27,288 bases of DNA from Armadillidium nasatum (lineage: Eukaryota > Arthropoda > Malacostraca > Isopoda > Armadillidiidae). The notes below the pieces were generated by a model. It had not been told where the DNA came from. It saw only the letters and a program-made list of their open reading frames with translations, and did no database searches. Positions 1 to 16,425 of this stretch are shown here, one piece after another; positions within the stretch are counted from its first letter, which is position 1, and each line of letters opens with the position of its first letter. The translations under genes and the position numbers were made by a program. The DNA is taken from the NCBI GenBank assembly GCA_009176605.1, contig SEYY01000469.1, forward strand, positions 1-27,288, written 5' to 3'.

Positions 1-5612
<5,612 letters not shown>

Positions 5613-5699
5613 GCTAGCTTAAAGAATTCCTTATTAGAACTTTTATATATCGACTCTAGATTTATTTTTTAATCTAAAGTTTCTCATAATTCTTCACCC

Positions 5700-5914
<215 letters not shown>

Positions 5915-5918
5915 TCAC

Positions 5919-6267
5919 ATGCATTTTGTGATTCTTTAGCTTAATTAAAGCCCTGGTAGCATCCTGTCTTCGATTCATACATACAAAGGCACATCCTCGT
6001 GGAGGTATTAGATCTATAGACACTATATCTCCATATTCACCAAATGTATCAGATAATTCTTCTTGGTGTACCAATTTCGATAAATGTCCAACCCAAAGAG
6101 TTGTTGAGCATATACTTAAATGTTCTTTCTTCATAGGAGGCAAACCTCTTTTTTTTCTCTCTCTTTCTCTCTCGTAATTTATTTTTTCCTTCTCTCTGTC
6201 TCTTCTACTTCTTTCTCGATCTCTTCTGTCCTTTTCTCTCTCTCGTTCTCTTTCCCTTGACCTTGAT
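5919..6267 (-). CDS. SCAF4/SCAF8-like: SCAF4/SCAF8-like protein, exon with RS/RE tail and RRM
   Basis: Exon of 349 nt on minus. It starts after a strong acceptor (T-rich tract then TTTCCAG, AG at 6269-6268) with one base completing the previous codon, then reads 116 codons without a stop. It ends in phase 0 before the donor GTGAGT (GT at 5918-5917). The first about 45 residues are R/E/K/S-rich ([11 protein letters not shown]..., [11 protein letters not shown]). Then comes an [12 protein letters not shown] (RNP2), [32 protein letters not shown] (RNP1), [19 protein letters not shown]. The order RS region, [23 protein letters not shown] matches animal SCAF4/SCAF8 proteins, which bind phosphorylated Pol II CTD and control termination and polyadenylation. 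The last RRM strand must lie in another exon that is not visible here. The N-terminal CTD-interacting domain would be upstream, beyond the window. Confidence 0.9.
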
Positions 6268-6326
6268 CTGGAAAAAAATTAAAAAAATTAAACAAATGGA
6301 AAGAAGTAGCTAAAACACACACACTC

Positions 6327-7345
<1,019 letters not shown>

Positions 7346-7531
7346 TTACTTTGAAATATTTTTTATTCACTATTTGCCTGTATTAAATTTCTGTTTATTT
7401 TCCAAATTTACAATAATTCAGAAAATAGGAATTGTATTTTACCCTTTTAAAAATAGGTGTTCAGGGAAATAAAATTACTGTAGAAAATTACCAAAACATA
7501 CACTGATGAGCCTTTAATACTGATCTTTTAA

Positions 7532-7572
<41 letters not shown>

Positions 7573-8186
7573 AATTTACTCATACAAAAGGCATTTTAAC
7601 CAGAAGAATAATCTATATCTCAAAATAAATATCCAATATTAAATAAACAAATCTGAATATGGATATATCTTCTCTTCTAAATAAGGCTGAGGAGCTTTAA
7701 AATGCATAGCCAGTTCAAGCTCTGACTCGAACATTCTGAATTTGCCTAGCTCAAGCTTCCAGCTTCCACCTGATATAGCTTCTGCTCCACTTACACTTGA
7801 AATTATTAATGGCAGGTATGAAATTTACAAAGTAGACTATATAACGAAAATAATAAATGTTATGTTATTAACTTTTATTATCAGACAGAATTAGAAATAT
7901 GAACAATATTTTATAGTAAAAAAAAAACTATCTCAACACCAACACTCAACATTATAGCAATGCTCTGGCTGATTCTGACTAAATTAAAGTCTTGTGACTT
8001 CACAGCTTGGACCTCTGCTGTCATATATGTAGAGAATGGAATAATGTCTTTTATTAGTTAAATTTTACTTCTGGAATATCTGACTAAAAAGATAACAAAA
8101 AAGATAATTTGGAAAAAACAAATATAATGAATGAGTTTGTGGCTTAATTTTTGCTGAGTGTTAGCTCTTGGATTCATCCTTATGAG
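7346..8186. other. Intron sequence, nothing recognised except poly-A
   Basis: AT-rich. It contains an A-run of about 30 bp near 7540-7569. A CTGATGAG string near 7504 was examined as a possible hammerhead core, but no partner GAAA stem arrangement follows. Confidence 0.5.
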
Positions 8187-8303
8187 ATTTATCCTTAAGA
8201 AAATTAAAAATGTATTGTGGAACTATGTTGGGAGGGAAATTGAGTGTCAAATAGTTTATGGAGGAACAAGAATTCTTTATGTAATAAGTGGTAGGAAGAG
8301 GAA
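8187..8303 (-). repeat. Inverted duplicate of an internal Penelope segment
   Basis: About 117 bp, nearly identical to the reverse complement of 9181-9299. Reading plus at 8187 gives TTATCCTTAAGAAAATTAAA, the reverse complement of 9280-9299. Only a 2-bp deletion near 8241 and one or two substitutions were noticed. It lies about 100 bp upstream of the first recognisable Penelope RT codons, head-on to the element. Confidence 0.92.
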
Positions 8304-8402
8304 ATGCCAAATGCTCAGTGTAAGAAAGCTATAATTTCTTAAATTTCATCTCTCAAGAATCGTTGTTTAATTGAAGAATCGCTTTACTAACAAATTTACC
8401 CT

Positions 8403-9975
8403 ACAGGAACTTCATTAGAGTCACTATATGGAGCCCCTAAAGTACACAAACCTAACTGCCCCCTCAGACCAGTTTTTGCAGCATGTCGCATGCATAATTT
8501 TCATCTTGTCAAATATCTAGCTCAAATCATTAAAATCTCTTTTTCATCCCTTCATACCGTTTCCAATTCATACAATTTCATCCCTCAAATGCAATCAGTT
8601 TCACCTCATAATTCAATTATGTGCTCATTAGACATACAATCTCTATATACCAACATCCCCCTTCAACAAACAGCAGATCTTCTCATCAGTCATCTTTCAC
8701 TATCACTCACTTTTTCACAATTTAGCCATTTTACTTTTCCTACATTATCATCTTTTGCCACTTCTGACAACTCCTTTATTCACAAATACTCCACATACAA
8801 GCAGATAGACGGAGTAGACATGGGCTCTCCTTTAGGACCCATCCTTGCTGACTTCTTCATTTCTCATCTATTAAACTCCTTTCTTATTCCTACTCCACAT
8901 GTCACTCCAACATTTTTCAAATGTTACGTACATGATATTTTCTGTCTCTTTCCTTTTAGACTCTACAAATAAGTTTCTCACACACATAAACACACTACAC
9001 CCCAATATTAAATTCACCATAGAACACCACCACCAATCTTCTTTATCTTTCCTTGATATCTAATTACTAGCACTCCACATGCTTTCCACGCTTGTTTACC
9101 GGAAACCAGCTTTCACACCATCCATAAACTTTTATAGTGCATCTCCATTATCCCATAAAACTAATACTATTATAGCTTCCTCTTCTTACCACTTATTACA
9201 TAAAGAATTCTTGTTCCTCCATAAACTATTTGACACTCACAATTTCCCTCCCAACATAGTTCCACAATACATTTTTAATTTTCTTAAGGATAAATATCCT
9301 TCCTCAGACATTGTCTTAACAGCCTCCAAAAACACACTATATTTCAGTTTTCCTTATCTTGACCACTACTAACATAACGAAATCTTCGCAAATCCATATC
9401 TCCACATTTCCCACACATTGATTTTCAATTCTCTTACAATACCCCTTTCAAGATTTCTTCCTTCTTTCACTATAAACCTACTTTTTCTCCTCTCCTGTCA
9501 GCTTCTGTATTGTATAAATTTTCTTGCCCAGTATGCAATAGAGGCTACATTGGTTCCACTACAAGACTGCTTCGCACACGCATCTGCGAACACCAAGGAA
9601 TTTCTTTCAGTATTTCTCTTCCTTTGTCCACTCCTCCTTTCTCCAACATTCGTAACCACTCTCTCTCCTGTAACTTTTTTCCTCAATCTAAGCACTTCAC
9701 AATTCTTGATTCTCACTCTGACTTTTCATCTCCCAGTATTTTAGAATCTTTATATATTAACAACCACAAACCAGAACTTAACACCAACATATCAACAACC
9801 CCCTACACATAGTACCAACCTAGTTCCCCCTCTGTCTAGCACTCTTACATATTTAGAAGTTCTTCTTAAATCCTCTCTTCCTTAATAGTAGTTGCTTTAT
9901 TACGTCTCCTATCTTTGACAGTGACTACCCATTTATAATCTCATTTCTGCATTACTTTTTCACCCACTTCACGTG
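8403..9975 (+). mobile_element. Penelope-like element, degraded
   Basis: A Penelope-like retroelement on plus: an RT domain (8418-9370) followed by a GIY-YIG endonuclease (about 9500-9660) and a C-terminal tail to 9812. About 160 bp of non-coding sequence then runs into (TG)n at 9976. The domain order, RT then GIY-YIG, defines the superfamily. The 5' end is unclear: recognisable sequence starts at SLYGAPKVHKPN (8418), and an inverted duplicate of part of the element sits just upstream. Confidence 0.9.
8418..9812 (+). pseudogene. Penelope-like RT plus GIY-YIG endonuclease, frameshifted
   Basis: Segments in order: SLYGAPKVHKPNCPLRPV (8418-8471), CSLDIQSLYTNIPL (motif A, about 8622), YKQIDGVDMGSPLGPILADFF (motif B, about 8797-8859; two parts of one motif), KCYVHDIFCLF (motif C, about 8920). 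After a frame change near 8960 come HINTLHPNIKFTIEHHHQ, a stop near 9061, and VYRKPAFTPSINFYSA. The endonuclease part reads YKFSCPVCNRGYIGSTTR (about 9512-9565), with LLRTRICEH following, then SILESLYINNHKPELN near 9736. Motif C has YVHD where active enzymes have YVDD, so one catalytic Asp is lost. At least two frame changes and one stop show that this is dead. Confidence 0.9.
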
Positions 9976-10268
9976 TCATGTGTGTGTGTGTGTGTTCCTT
10001 GTTATGCACATATGTTGGTACAAGTTTGTTGAATGTATGCATGCTTGCAGTTTGTGTATGTGTCTATGTGTATATGCCATCATGCAATACACATGAATGC
10101 ATATGTTCCATGTATTTGTATGTATATACATGTGTATACATGTGTACATGCATGTATGTATATATGTGTGAGTGTTCATGTATATATGTCTGTATGAATG
10201 TATAAATATATGCATGTTATGTATGGTGGATATATTGTTCATATGTATTTGTATGTTTGTATGTAGGG
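9976..10268. repeat. (TG)n followed by degenerate TATG/TGTA repeat
   Basis: A (TG)9 run at about 9978-9995, then about 270 bp rich in TATG, TGTATG and CATG words up to the boundary of the BED-finger element. ORFs here (VYVCVYM-like) are repeat artefacts. Confidence 0.85.
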
Positions 10269-12035
10269 ACCGACAGGGTCTGGAATTTTGCCTGGGTCAG
10301 GACCGGGGTTCTGGCAAAAGGTTGCCTAAAATTTGTAGAGTTCAAAAGCACTGAAATTTTATGTTACGAAAATTAGATATAAATTTAATTGAGGTTGATT
10401 TAATTGTAAGGAAGGAGTAGAATTTACTTAAATTAATGATTACAATGAATTTTCTATGAAAATATTTCAGAAAATTATAGATTTTGTATAATAAAAGTTT
10501 TAAAAAACTACAAAAAATTTTTAAAACATTTTTTTTCCTGATTCATAATAGTGATTCAACAGATTTACTTAGGTAAGACCCTAAGGTAAGTTTGAAAAAA
10601 TGTAAGATATAAAATTATCAATATAACCTATATTTATACATATTGTTATTTTATTGCTATGTATCAAACTTGTATCATTTAACTACATTATTTTAAAAGT
10701 TATTTTGTTTATACTTTAAGTCAATATGGTTAAAAGATCAGTATTGGAGTATTTTACAATGTTTCAGGATAGGTTCGAAATAGCCAAATGTAACATATGC
10801 AGTCAGGAAATTAGAAGAGGACCTCCGGGTGCCACAAGTAAAAAATTTTCAACCAAATCTTTATGGGGCGTCTAAAATCAAAACACAAAGATGAACATTT
10901 AATAGCAGAAAAGGAGCGGTCAAAAGAAACAGAAAAGAAAATGAAAATATTGAAAAAAAAACAAGAAAAAAATCTTAATTTTCTTATATTTTGTTTGAAA
11001 TTTTTTTTTATTATTTGACCAAAATCAGGGTATATGCATTTTTTCCCGAAGTTCTGAGTTGATTTCAAGCATTTTTCTGAGCCTATAATGGTTTGAAAGT
11101 TATTTGGACACAAAGTTGAATAAAAATGAATAACGGGGTCAAACCACTGGTTCACATGAGCTGAAAATTTAACTGAATAATCTTAGCCCCAATTTCTTGC
11201 ATTGGTGGGAACTGATTTTTGATATCACGTCTAGAAAAAATGTTATAACCTCTTGAAATTTTTTTTGCAAAAATCATACCTTTCCGGAGAAAAAAAAATT
11301 ATCTAAAAAAAATTTTTTAAAATTAAAATGCTACCTACTAATTTTTTTTATTTTTGGATAATGTTTAGGAGGGACATGACTACAACTTTTATTTAGTGCA
11401 TTATTAAATGTTATTTGTTGGAAACGATATATAGTCTCTCAAACTTAGAGAATTTTTGAAATTTGGTCAAAAATGGACCTTTTTGAAGGCTAAATCTCGA
11501 GACCAACGAATCGCATTGAATAAAGTACAGAGAGGAATTTGTAGCCCCATCCCTCCTCTATACACCCACCAAAAATTTAAAATGCTTTAGTTGTAGTATT
11601 TTTTTTTTCCCCTCCAATAGTTGGTCAGTTTTCAGCTTATAACATTTTTTCCAAAAATTCTGGGAACAAAAGTCTGTTAGAAACTTTTGTAGCCCACAGA
11701 ATTCTGAATATACAATCCAAATTTAAAGTTATTCCGAAGTCGTTTGGTTCCGCCATTCATGTGAAAAATGGGCAAATTTCCGGGGAGGGGGGAAATCTTT
11801 AAATTATAGACTCACAAAAATGCTAGAAATGGACTTTTTCAACAGGGATGGGGGGGGGGGGGGAAATGAAAAAAAAAAAAAAATAAACAATTTACACTGA
11901 AAATTTCAGGAGTATCTGCTGAAAATTGGGAAAAAAATTTTTAAATTGGACTGTCCCCTTAAGTATAATTTGCCATTTTAACCCCAGCAGGCAAACCGTG
12001 GTTTTCCCTGATTTTTAGCCGTGGCCACGGTCGGT
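10269..12035 (+). mobile_element. 1.77 kb BED-finger element, copy 1
   Basis: A repeat of 1767 bp with short terminal inverted repeats: left ACCGACAGGGTCTGG, right (reverse complement) ACCGACCGTGGCCACGG. A second copy, 24023-25797 (1775 bp), lies in opposite orientation. The copies can be matched in order along most of their length, for example the CTTAAGGGGACAGTCCAATT-type stretch near the right end and the ATGAGCTGAAAATTTAACTG region. Only about 230 bp (10726-10960) look ever coding: a BED zinc finger. The rest is A/T homopolymer-rich without ORFs. It was probably derived from a DNA transposon of the BED-containing (hAT-like) kind. No clean target duplication is seen because the flanks are TATG repeat. 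Confidence 0.82.
10726..10980 (+). pseudogene. BED-type zinc finger remnant in the 1.77 kb element
   Basis: ATG at 10726, open to a stop at 10873-10875 (49 residues). Visible features: SVLEYF (BED aromatic start; the other copy reads WEYF), then CNICSQEI (C-x2-C), then KFSTKSLWG. After a one-base frame change the reading continues LKSKHKDEHLIAEKER, supplying the H...H half (HLK-KH type) and a Lys/Glu-rich tail. BED fingers bind DNA and occur at the N-terminus of hAT-type transposases and ZBED proteins. No transposase core follows. The same frame break occurs in the second copy. Confidence 0.78.
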
Positions 12036-12345
12036 TCATATTTGCATGTCAGTATACTTGTATATATGTGTATATGTATGTATGCATCATGAGCATATGT
12101 ATGTTTTTATGCATGTTTGGGTATATCTATTAAATGTGTATGTATGTACTTGCATGTACATATGATTGCATGCATGTACTTATGTATGTACATATGCATA
12201 CATGCATGTATGTGTAGAATGAGTACATATGAATATATATTTATGTATTCATGTGTATGTGTATCCTTTTATATGCATGTCTATGTATGCATTCACAGTC
12301 ATAAGTCTGTTTTTATGGTAATGTGTGTGTTCGTACATACTGTTC
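12036..12345. repeat. Degenerate TATG/CATG repeat flank
   Basis: TATGTATG-rich sequence right of the BED element, similar in kind to 9996-10268 and to 23960-24020. The element appears to have inserted into, or carries, such repeats. Confidence 0.8.
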
Positions 12346-12518
12346 TTTTCAAAACTAAGTTCTTTCACTTGATTCAATCATAATGTTTCATTTCGACTAC
12401 AGCTTTCAGTCTTTAAATTTAAATTTAATATACTCCTTCTGTTAATTGCGTTTACTTCATTTGTTATAAAAATTGTTTTTATTTTTTTTTATTTTCTTAT
12501 TTCCATATATTATTATTA
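12346..12518. other. AT-rich intron sequence, nothing recognised
   Basis: No features beyond short T and A runs. Confidence 0.5.
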
Positions 12519-12557
12519 TTATTATCATTATTTTTATTTTTATTATTATTATTATTA

Positions 12558-12593
<36 letters not shown>

Positions 12594-12602
12594 TTGCTTT
12601 TT

Positions 12603-12658
<56 letters not shown>

Positions 12659-12683
12659 TATATATTATTATTATTATTATTAT

Positions 12684-12777
<94 letters not shown>

Positions 12778-12783
12778 TTTTAT
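12519..12783. repeat. (TTA)n / (TAA)n / (TTA)n followed by a poly-T of about 90 bp
   Basis: Trinucleotide tracts in alternating orientation: TTA/ATT about 12508-12594, AAT about 12605-12659, TTA about 12664-12687. An almost pure T run follows at about 12687-12775. The TTA and TAA tracts are complementary and could fold back. Confidence 0.95.
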
Positions 12784-12954
12784 TTTTTATTTATGTTTTT
12801 TATCTACAGCTTCTTGTTAATGGCATCTTAATGTCGAAACGTAGAAGTCATATATATATAATTATTAATTAAATAAATTTTTTGCTTTTTATCATGCTGC
12901 AATGTGATGTAATCCAATTACAAAATGCTTCCGCATACATTTTTTGTTATCCAA

Positions 12955-13085
<131 letters not shown>

Positions 13086-13149
13086 GAAAAAAACTATTCA
13101 GAATTTATTTATTTCACAATCCTTTACATTTTAAATATAAACTACATAT

Positions 13150-13176
13150 ATTTGTGCCATCAACAATGGCACAAAT
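13150..13176. repeat. Perfect 11-bp hairpin, ATTTGTGCCAT
   Basis: ATTTGTGCCAT (13150-13160), loop CAACA, then exact reverse complement ATGGCACAAAT (13166-13176). It lies about 300 nt downstream (minus strand) of the RS-exon donor. It could be the end of a small palindromic element or a structured intron site. Confidence 0.85.
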
Positions 13177-13471
13177 GGTGGACTGATTGATTCACGTGCT
13201 TGATGGCACTGGTTCTGTATCACTTGCGGATCCTAGGTATATTTTACCTATAAAAGCTCCTCTCCTGGAGTGGGACAATGCTCATGAGATGTGAGCTTTT
13301 ATTTTACACACACACACACATGCACACACACACATAAAAAAAAAAATTTTTAAATTAATACATGTGTAATTATATAGCTTTAATTGAAAACTGATTTTAT
13401 TTTTTTAAAACCTAATTTTAACAATCAATAAATTAAATGTTTATCACTGAAAATAACGAATCTATATTTAC
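13177..13471. other. Intron with a short (CA)n tract
   Basis: Contains CA repeats at about 13306-13334 followed by an A-run. It ends at the RS-exon donor (GT at 13471-13470 on minus, GTAAAT). No other feature is recognised. Confidence 0.6.
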
Positions 13472-13618
13472 CTTCTATTTCTTGATCTTGATCGAGATCG
13501 TCTGTGACGGGAACGTGAATTAGACAATGATCGTGATCTTCTTTTATTCCTTTTAGAACGACTTAAAGACCTAGAACGACTTCTATGACGTCGATCACAT
13601 TCAATTACATCATCTTGG
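13472..13618 (-). CDS. SCAF4/SCAF8-like: SCAF4/SCAF8-like protein, RS-domain exon
   Basis: Exon of 147 nt on minus. The acceptor is TTATTTCAG (AG at 13620-13619) and the donor AAG|GTAAAT (GT at 13471-13470). It begins with one base (C) that completes a codon begun by the upstream exon (AA+C, Asn) and ends with two bases (AG) completed by the A of the RRM exon (Arg). The 48 full codons read QDDVIECDRRHRSRSRS..., then KRNKRRSRS, then RHRRSRSRSRNR: a classic RS domain. In human SCAF4 an RS block of the same kind precedes the RRM. The block is not translated anywhere else in the window. Exact phase agreement with both neighbouring exons is the main support. Too short and too arginine-rich to be typed on its own. 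Confidence 0.88.
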
Positions 13619-14119
13619 CTGAAATAATAAAAAATATTTCGTTAAAACATCATATACACACAATATAAAAACTACCCTATATTACAAATTCATTATTTAA
13701 AAAGAAATAAAAAATAAAGTATAATAGCTCAAAGAAAATGAATTTTTAAATTTGCTCAAGTTTATGAGCTTTTATATACTCTGAACTTACAAACTAATAG
13801 TAACAAATCATAGTGTTTTCAATCATTTCTTTAGAGGTGACTAACTATTAGAATGTAATGTTCCAGCAGTTCTACAATATATGGTACGAGAAAGAAGTTA
13901 TGAATAAAGTAACAAGGAAAATTTTACATGTTTTTTTAACATCTTTCATGAATTTACATGGATACATACAACTGCAAACAAAATTGCTAATTTACAAACA
14001 TTGTAACAATGAAGAATGTCAGAGTTCTATATTTCACAACGAAATCTACTCTCTAACATATTGAAAATCTATTCTCACTAGATAAAGGAATACTATTTCT
14101 GACACTCCTTACTTTCTCC
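13619..14119. other. Intron sequence, nothing recognised
   Basis: A 68-codon frame (13858-14064, plus) has no recognisable similarity and low-complexity base composition. Confidence 0.5.
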
Positions 14120-14870
14120 TTTTACCATTTTTCCTACGTTCAATAGCTGTCATACATTCAAACAAAACTAAATTTGCACTAAAAATATTCCCTCTAATTA
14201 TACTAGATTTTTGATACTATTCCTCCAACTCTATTAATACAAGGAATTTCTTCTAAGATATTATTTTCTGGTCTTTGTGCTTAATAAAAGAAATGTTTGA
14301 CAAAGATAGACTACTCCTATACTTTTGAACAAACACTCTACTTTGGAAAATGGTTTTGTCTCTACCTGTTACTTCCACATTTCTGTACTGACAGAAATAT
14401 ATGATCATTTAAAACAAGGTACTTTTTTTCTTCTAAAGTTTTCTAATTTATCATAAATCAGAGGATTCAGAAACATCAAAAATTCTTCAACCTTTACCAC
14501 ATAACGCTAGCATGGTTTCAACAAGGAATCAACTGGAGGTAATCTTTCTCTTTTCTCTGACTCTTGTTACTCTATGCTCCAGAATTTCCATGAATATTTG
14601 CTGAGCCCATTGAAATCGCTTCTTTCAATCATGGCTAGCACAAAAGCTTTGATTTCTTAATTTTCACTTTCAAAATCTATCATTCTTATAATTTCCTTTA
14701 TAGTCTCTATAACAGCTATTTCAAAAATCCAATATTCACCACAAGGTTCCCTTTTATTTTTAATGTTCTTTATACTATTCATTAATGACTTCTCTATAAT
14801 TTCTTTATATAAGCATTCTCTTTCAAAATCTATTCTTCTGCATGATTTCCTTTATAGTCACTATTAACAG
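14120..14870 (+). mobile_element. Highly decayed family 1 LINE fossil
   Basis: No long ORF, but nucleotide stretches align in order with the reverse complement of 3520-2720. TTTCTTCTAAGATATTATTT near 14248 matches the linker before the RT. ATGGTTTCAACAAGGAATCA near 14511 matches the QYGFRK block. ACAAAAGCTTTGATTTCTTA near 14640 matches WHKALIS. CACAAGGTTCCC followed by CTATTCATTAATGACTT near 14739-14790 matches PQGS...LFINDL. It is much older than the copies at 1777-4938 and 26168. Confidence 0.75.
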
Positions 14871-15212
14871 CTATAATATTCACTGGACTTTCTGTCATGA
14901 AAACTAAGATTAGAACTTGAAAAATGCCAGAGCATGACTCAAGATGCTATCTTTCTAAGACAATATCATATTTTGAAATCTTTAGGCTGTAATATAAGGC
15001 AAAGGATCGCACTAAACTATTGATTAAAAGGTTTTAAATTCCAATTATTCATTTCATTGCCTTGTATGTTATTATTCATACTTTCTCACAATGCTTGTAA
15101 CCCTAATGACATAATGCCGACCAAATATCTAATCTCTCTCTCCCTGCCTAGGTTGTGCCCACTGGGTTGACATTCAAAAAGCAAATATTTTTGTCATACT
15201 TTGTATACTATA
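14871..15212. other. Intron sequence, nothing recognised
   Basis: The first part repeats a segment of the LINE fossil (see findings). The rest shows no features. Confidence 0.5.
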
Positions 15213-16425
15213 CACTAGAGATGGATCGATACCTGTATAATAATTCTATATCATATAATGATTTCTTGTAGGACTAGTTTTACCTTCTTAAAAACTGTAC
15301 TTATGGTGGGTCTAAAAACCTGAGATTTTCTGGTCTTACAAAAAATCCATAATTTTTATCAATGACTTCCCAAAAAAAGTGGCATTGAAGAAGAGGAAAA
15401 ACATTTTTACATTGTTTTCCTGATTGGAAACATTTTTAAAAAACTTGCTACCTACTTTTTCATCATGTTAACTATTCTTGTTTAGTTATAACGCTGTTAA
15501 CAGTAGCAAAGTCTTAACATATTTTTCATGCTGCTAGTAATGACAATTGTATTAATATAATTTATATCTACCTTGAGAAATCTTGTATCTGGACATCAGT
15601 AAATGAGTGCCAAATAGAAAGAAGTATCATTATTTTGGCCTTGAAGAAACCTAAGCTGCTTAGAGCTCCGTTTGAAAACTATTTCCAGGAGAAAATTCAT
15701 TTGAACAAAGCAGTCCCAGAACAAAAATAAGGGTGAGTAAAACCATTACATCTCCGGTAACTTATCCTAATATCCTTGTCCCCTTTTTATTAAAAGGAAT
15801 GCCCCATCTAGACATCTTATTCCATTAATTATTAATGGAATGAAATGTCTAGAAATTTAAAAATTAATTATAATTTTTTAATTTTAAGTTTAAAATGGCC
15901 AATTTTGGCTCATTAATGAGCACAATAATTGTTTTACAAGAAATTATTTTTCACCACATGTAAGTCTTTACTGTTAATATTACAACTTAAAAACATAAAT
16001 TTCAATAATTGGCAAACTCCACAATTACTAGTTTTTTTTCTTTTATTTTTCCAGCTTATGGTCGGTCTACACATTAAGAGTAACATCAGGCATGTAACAT
16101 CAGGCATGTAGTTTCAAAATATCACAACACCCAAGAGTATCATAATTATAAATATATTAATGTATTAATATATATATAATGATTTTTATTGTTTTTAAAT
16201 AAGAAAGCTTTTTTAAACTAAGCCTGTTTTTTAGTAGGCATATTTAAATATTTTTTCACAATTTAAAAATACATATTTTGCATAACAGTAAATTTTAAAC
16301 CTCTAAGTAAAATAAAAATAAGCTCAATTTTTGCGCACATCTTTATTTTGCAAAATACCAAAATTTTAACTGATAATGATACCAATAATTTTAAACCACC
16401 TGATACCGATACAGATACCAAATTT
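15213..16425. other. Possible hAT-like non-autonomous element with GATACC ends
   Basis: The left end reads TAGAGATGGATCGATACCTG, similar in form to hAT-type termini and to the TAGGGGTG...TATCGG start at 5800-5780. The right part (16374-16425) has iterated GATACC/GATACCGATAC motifs. No matching right-hand TIR and no transposase are found. It contains two palindromes (15807-15853 and 15908-15921) and a 14-bp tandem duplication (16081-16108). Confidence 0.35.
15807..15853. repeat. 21-bp arm inverted repeat, TCTAGACAT...ATGTCTAGA
   Basis: Left arm 15807-15827, loop ATTAT, right arm 15833-15853. The arms are complementary except at two positions. Confidence 0.9.

Noticed and set aside
7500..7530. 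CTGATGAG as a hammerhead ribozyme core, as expected in some Penelope-like elements
   Set aside because: No stem II followed by GAAA and no closing stem in the neighbourhood. It is also about 0.9 kb from the element.
9978..10242. Cys/Val/Tyr- and His/Thr-rich ORFs
   Set aside because: Artefacts of TG and TATG repeats on either strand.
12473..12872. Ile/Tyr/Asn/Phe homopolymer ORFs
   Set aside because: Produced by ATT, AAT and T runs.
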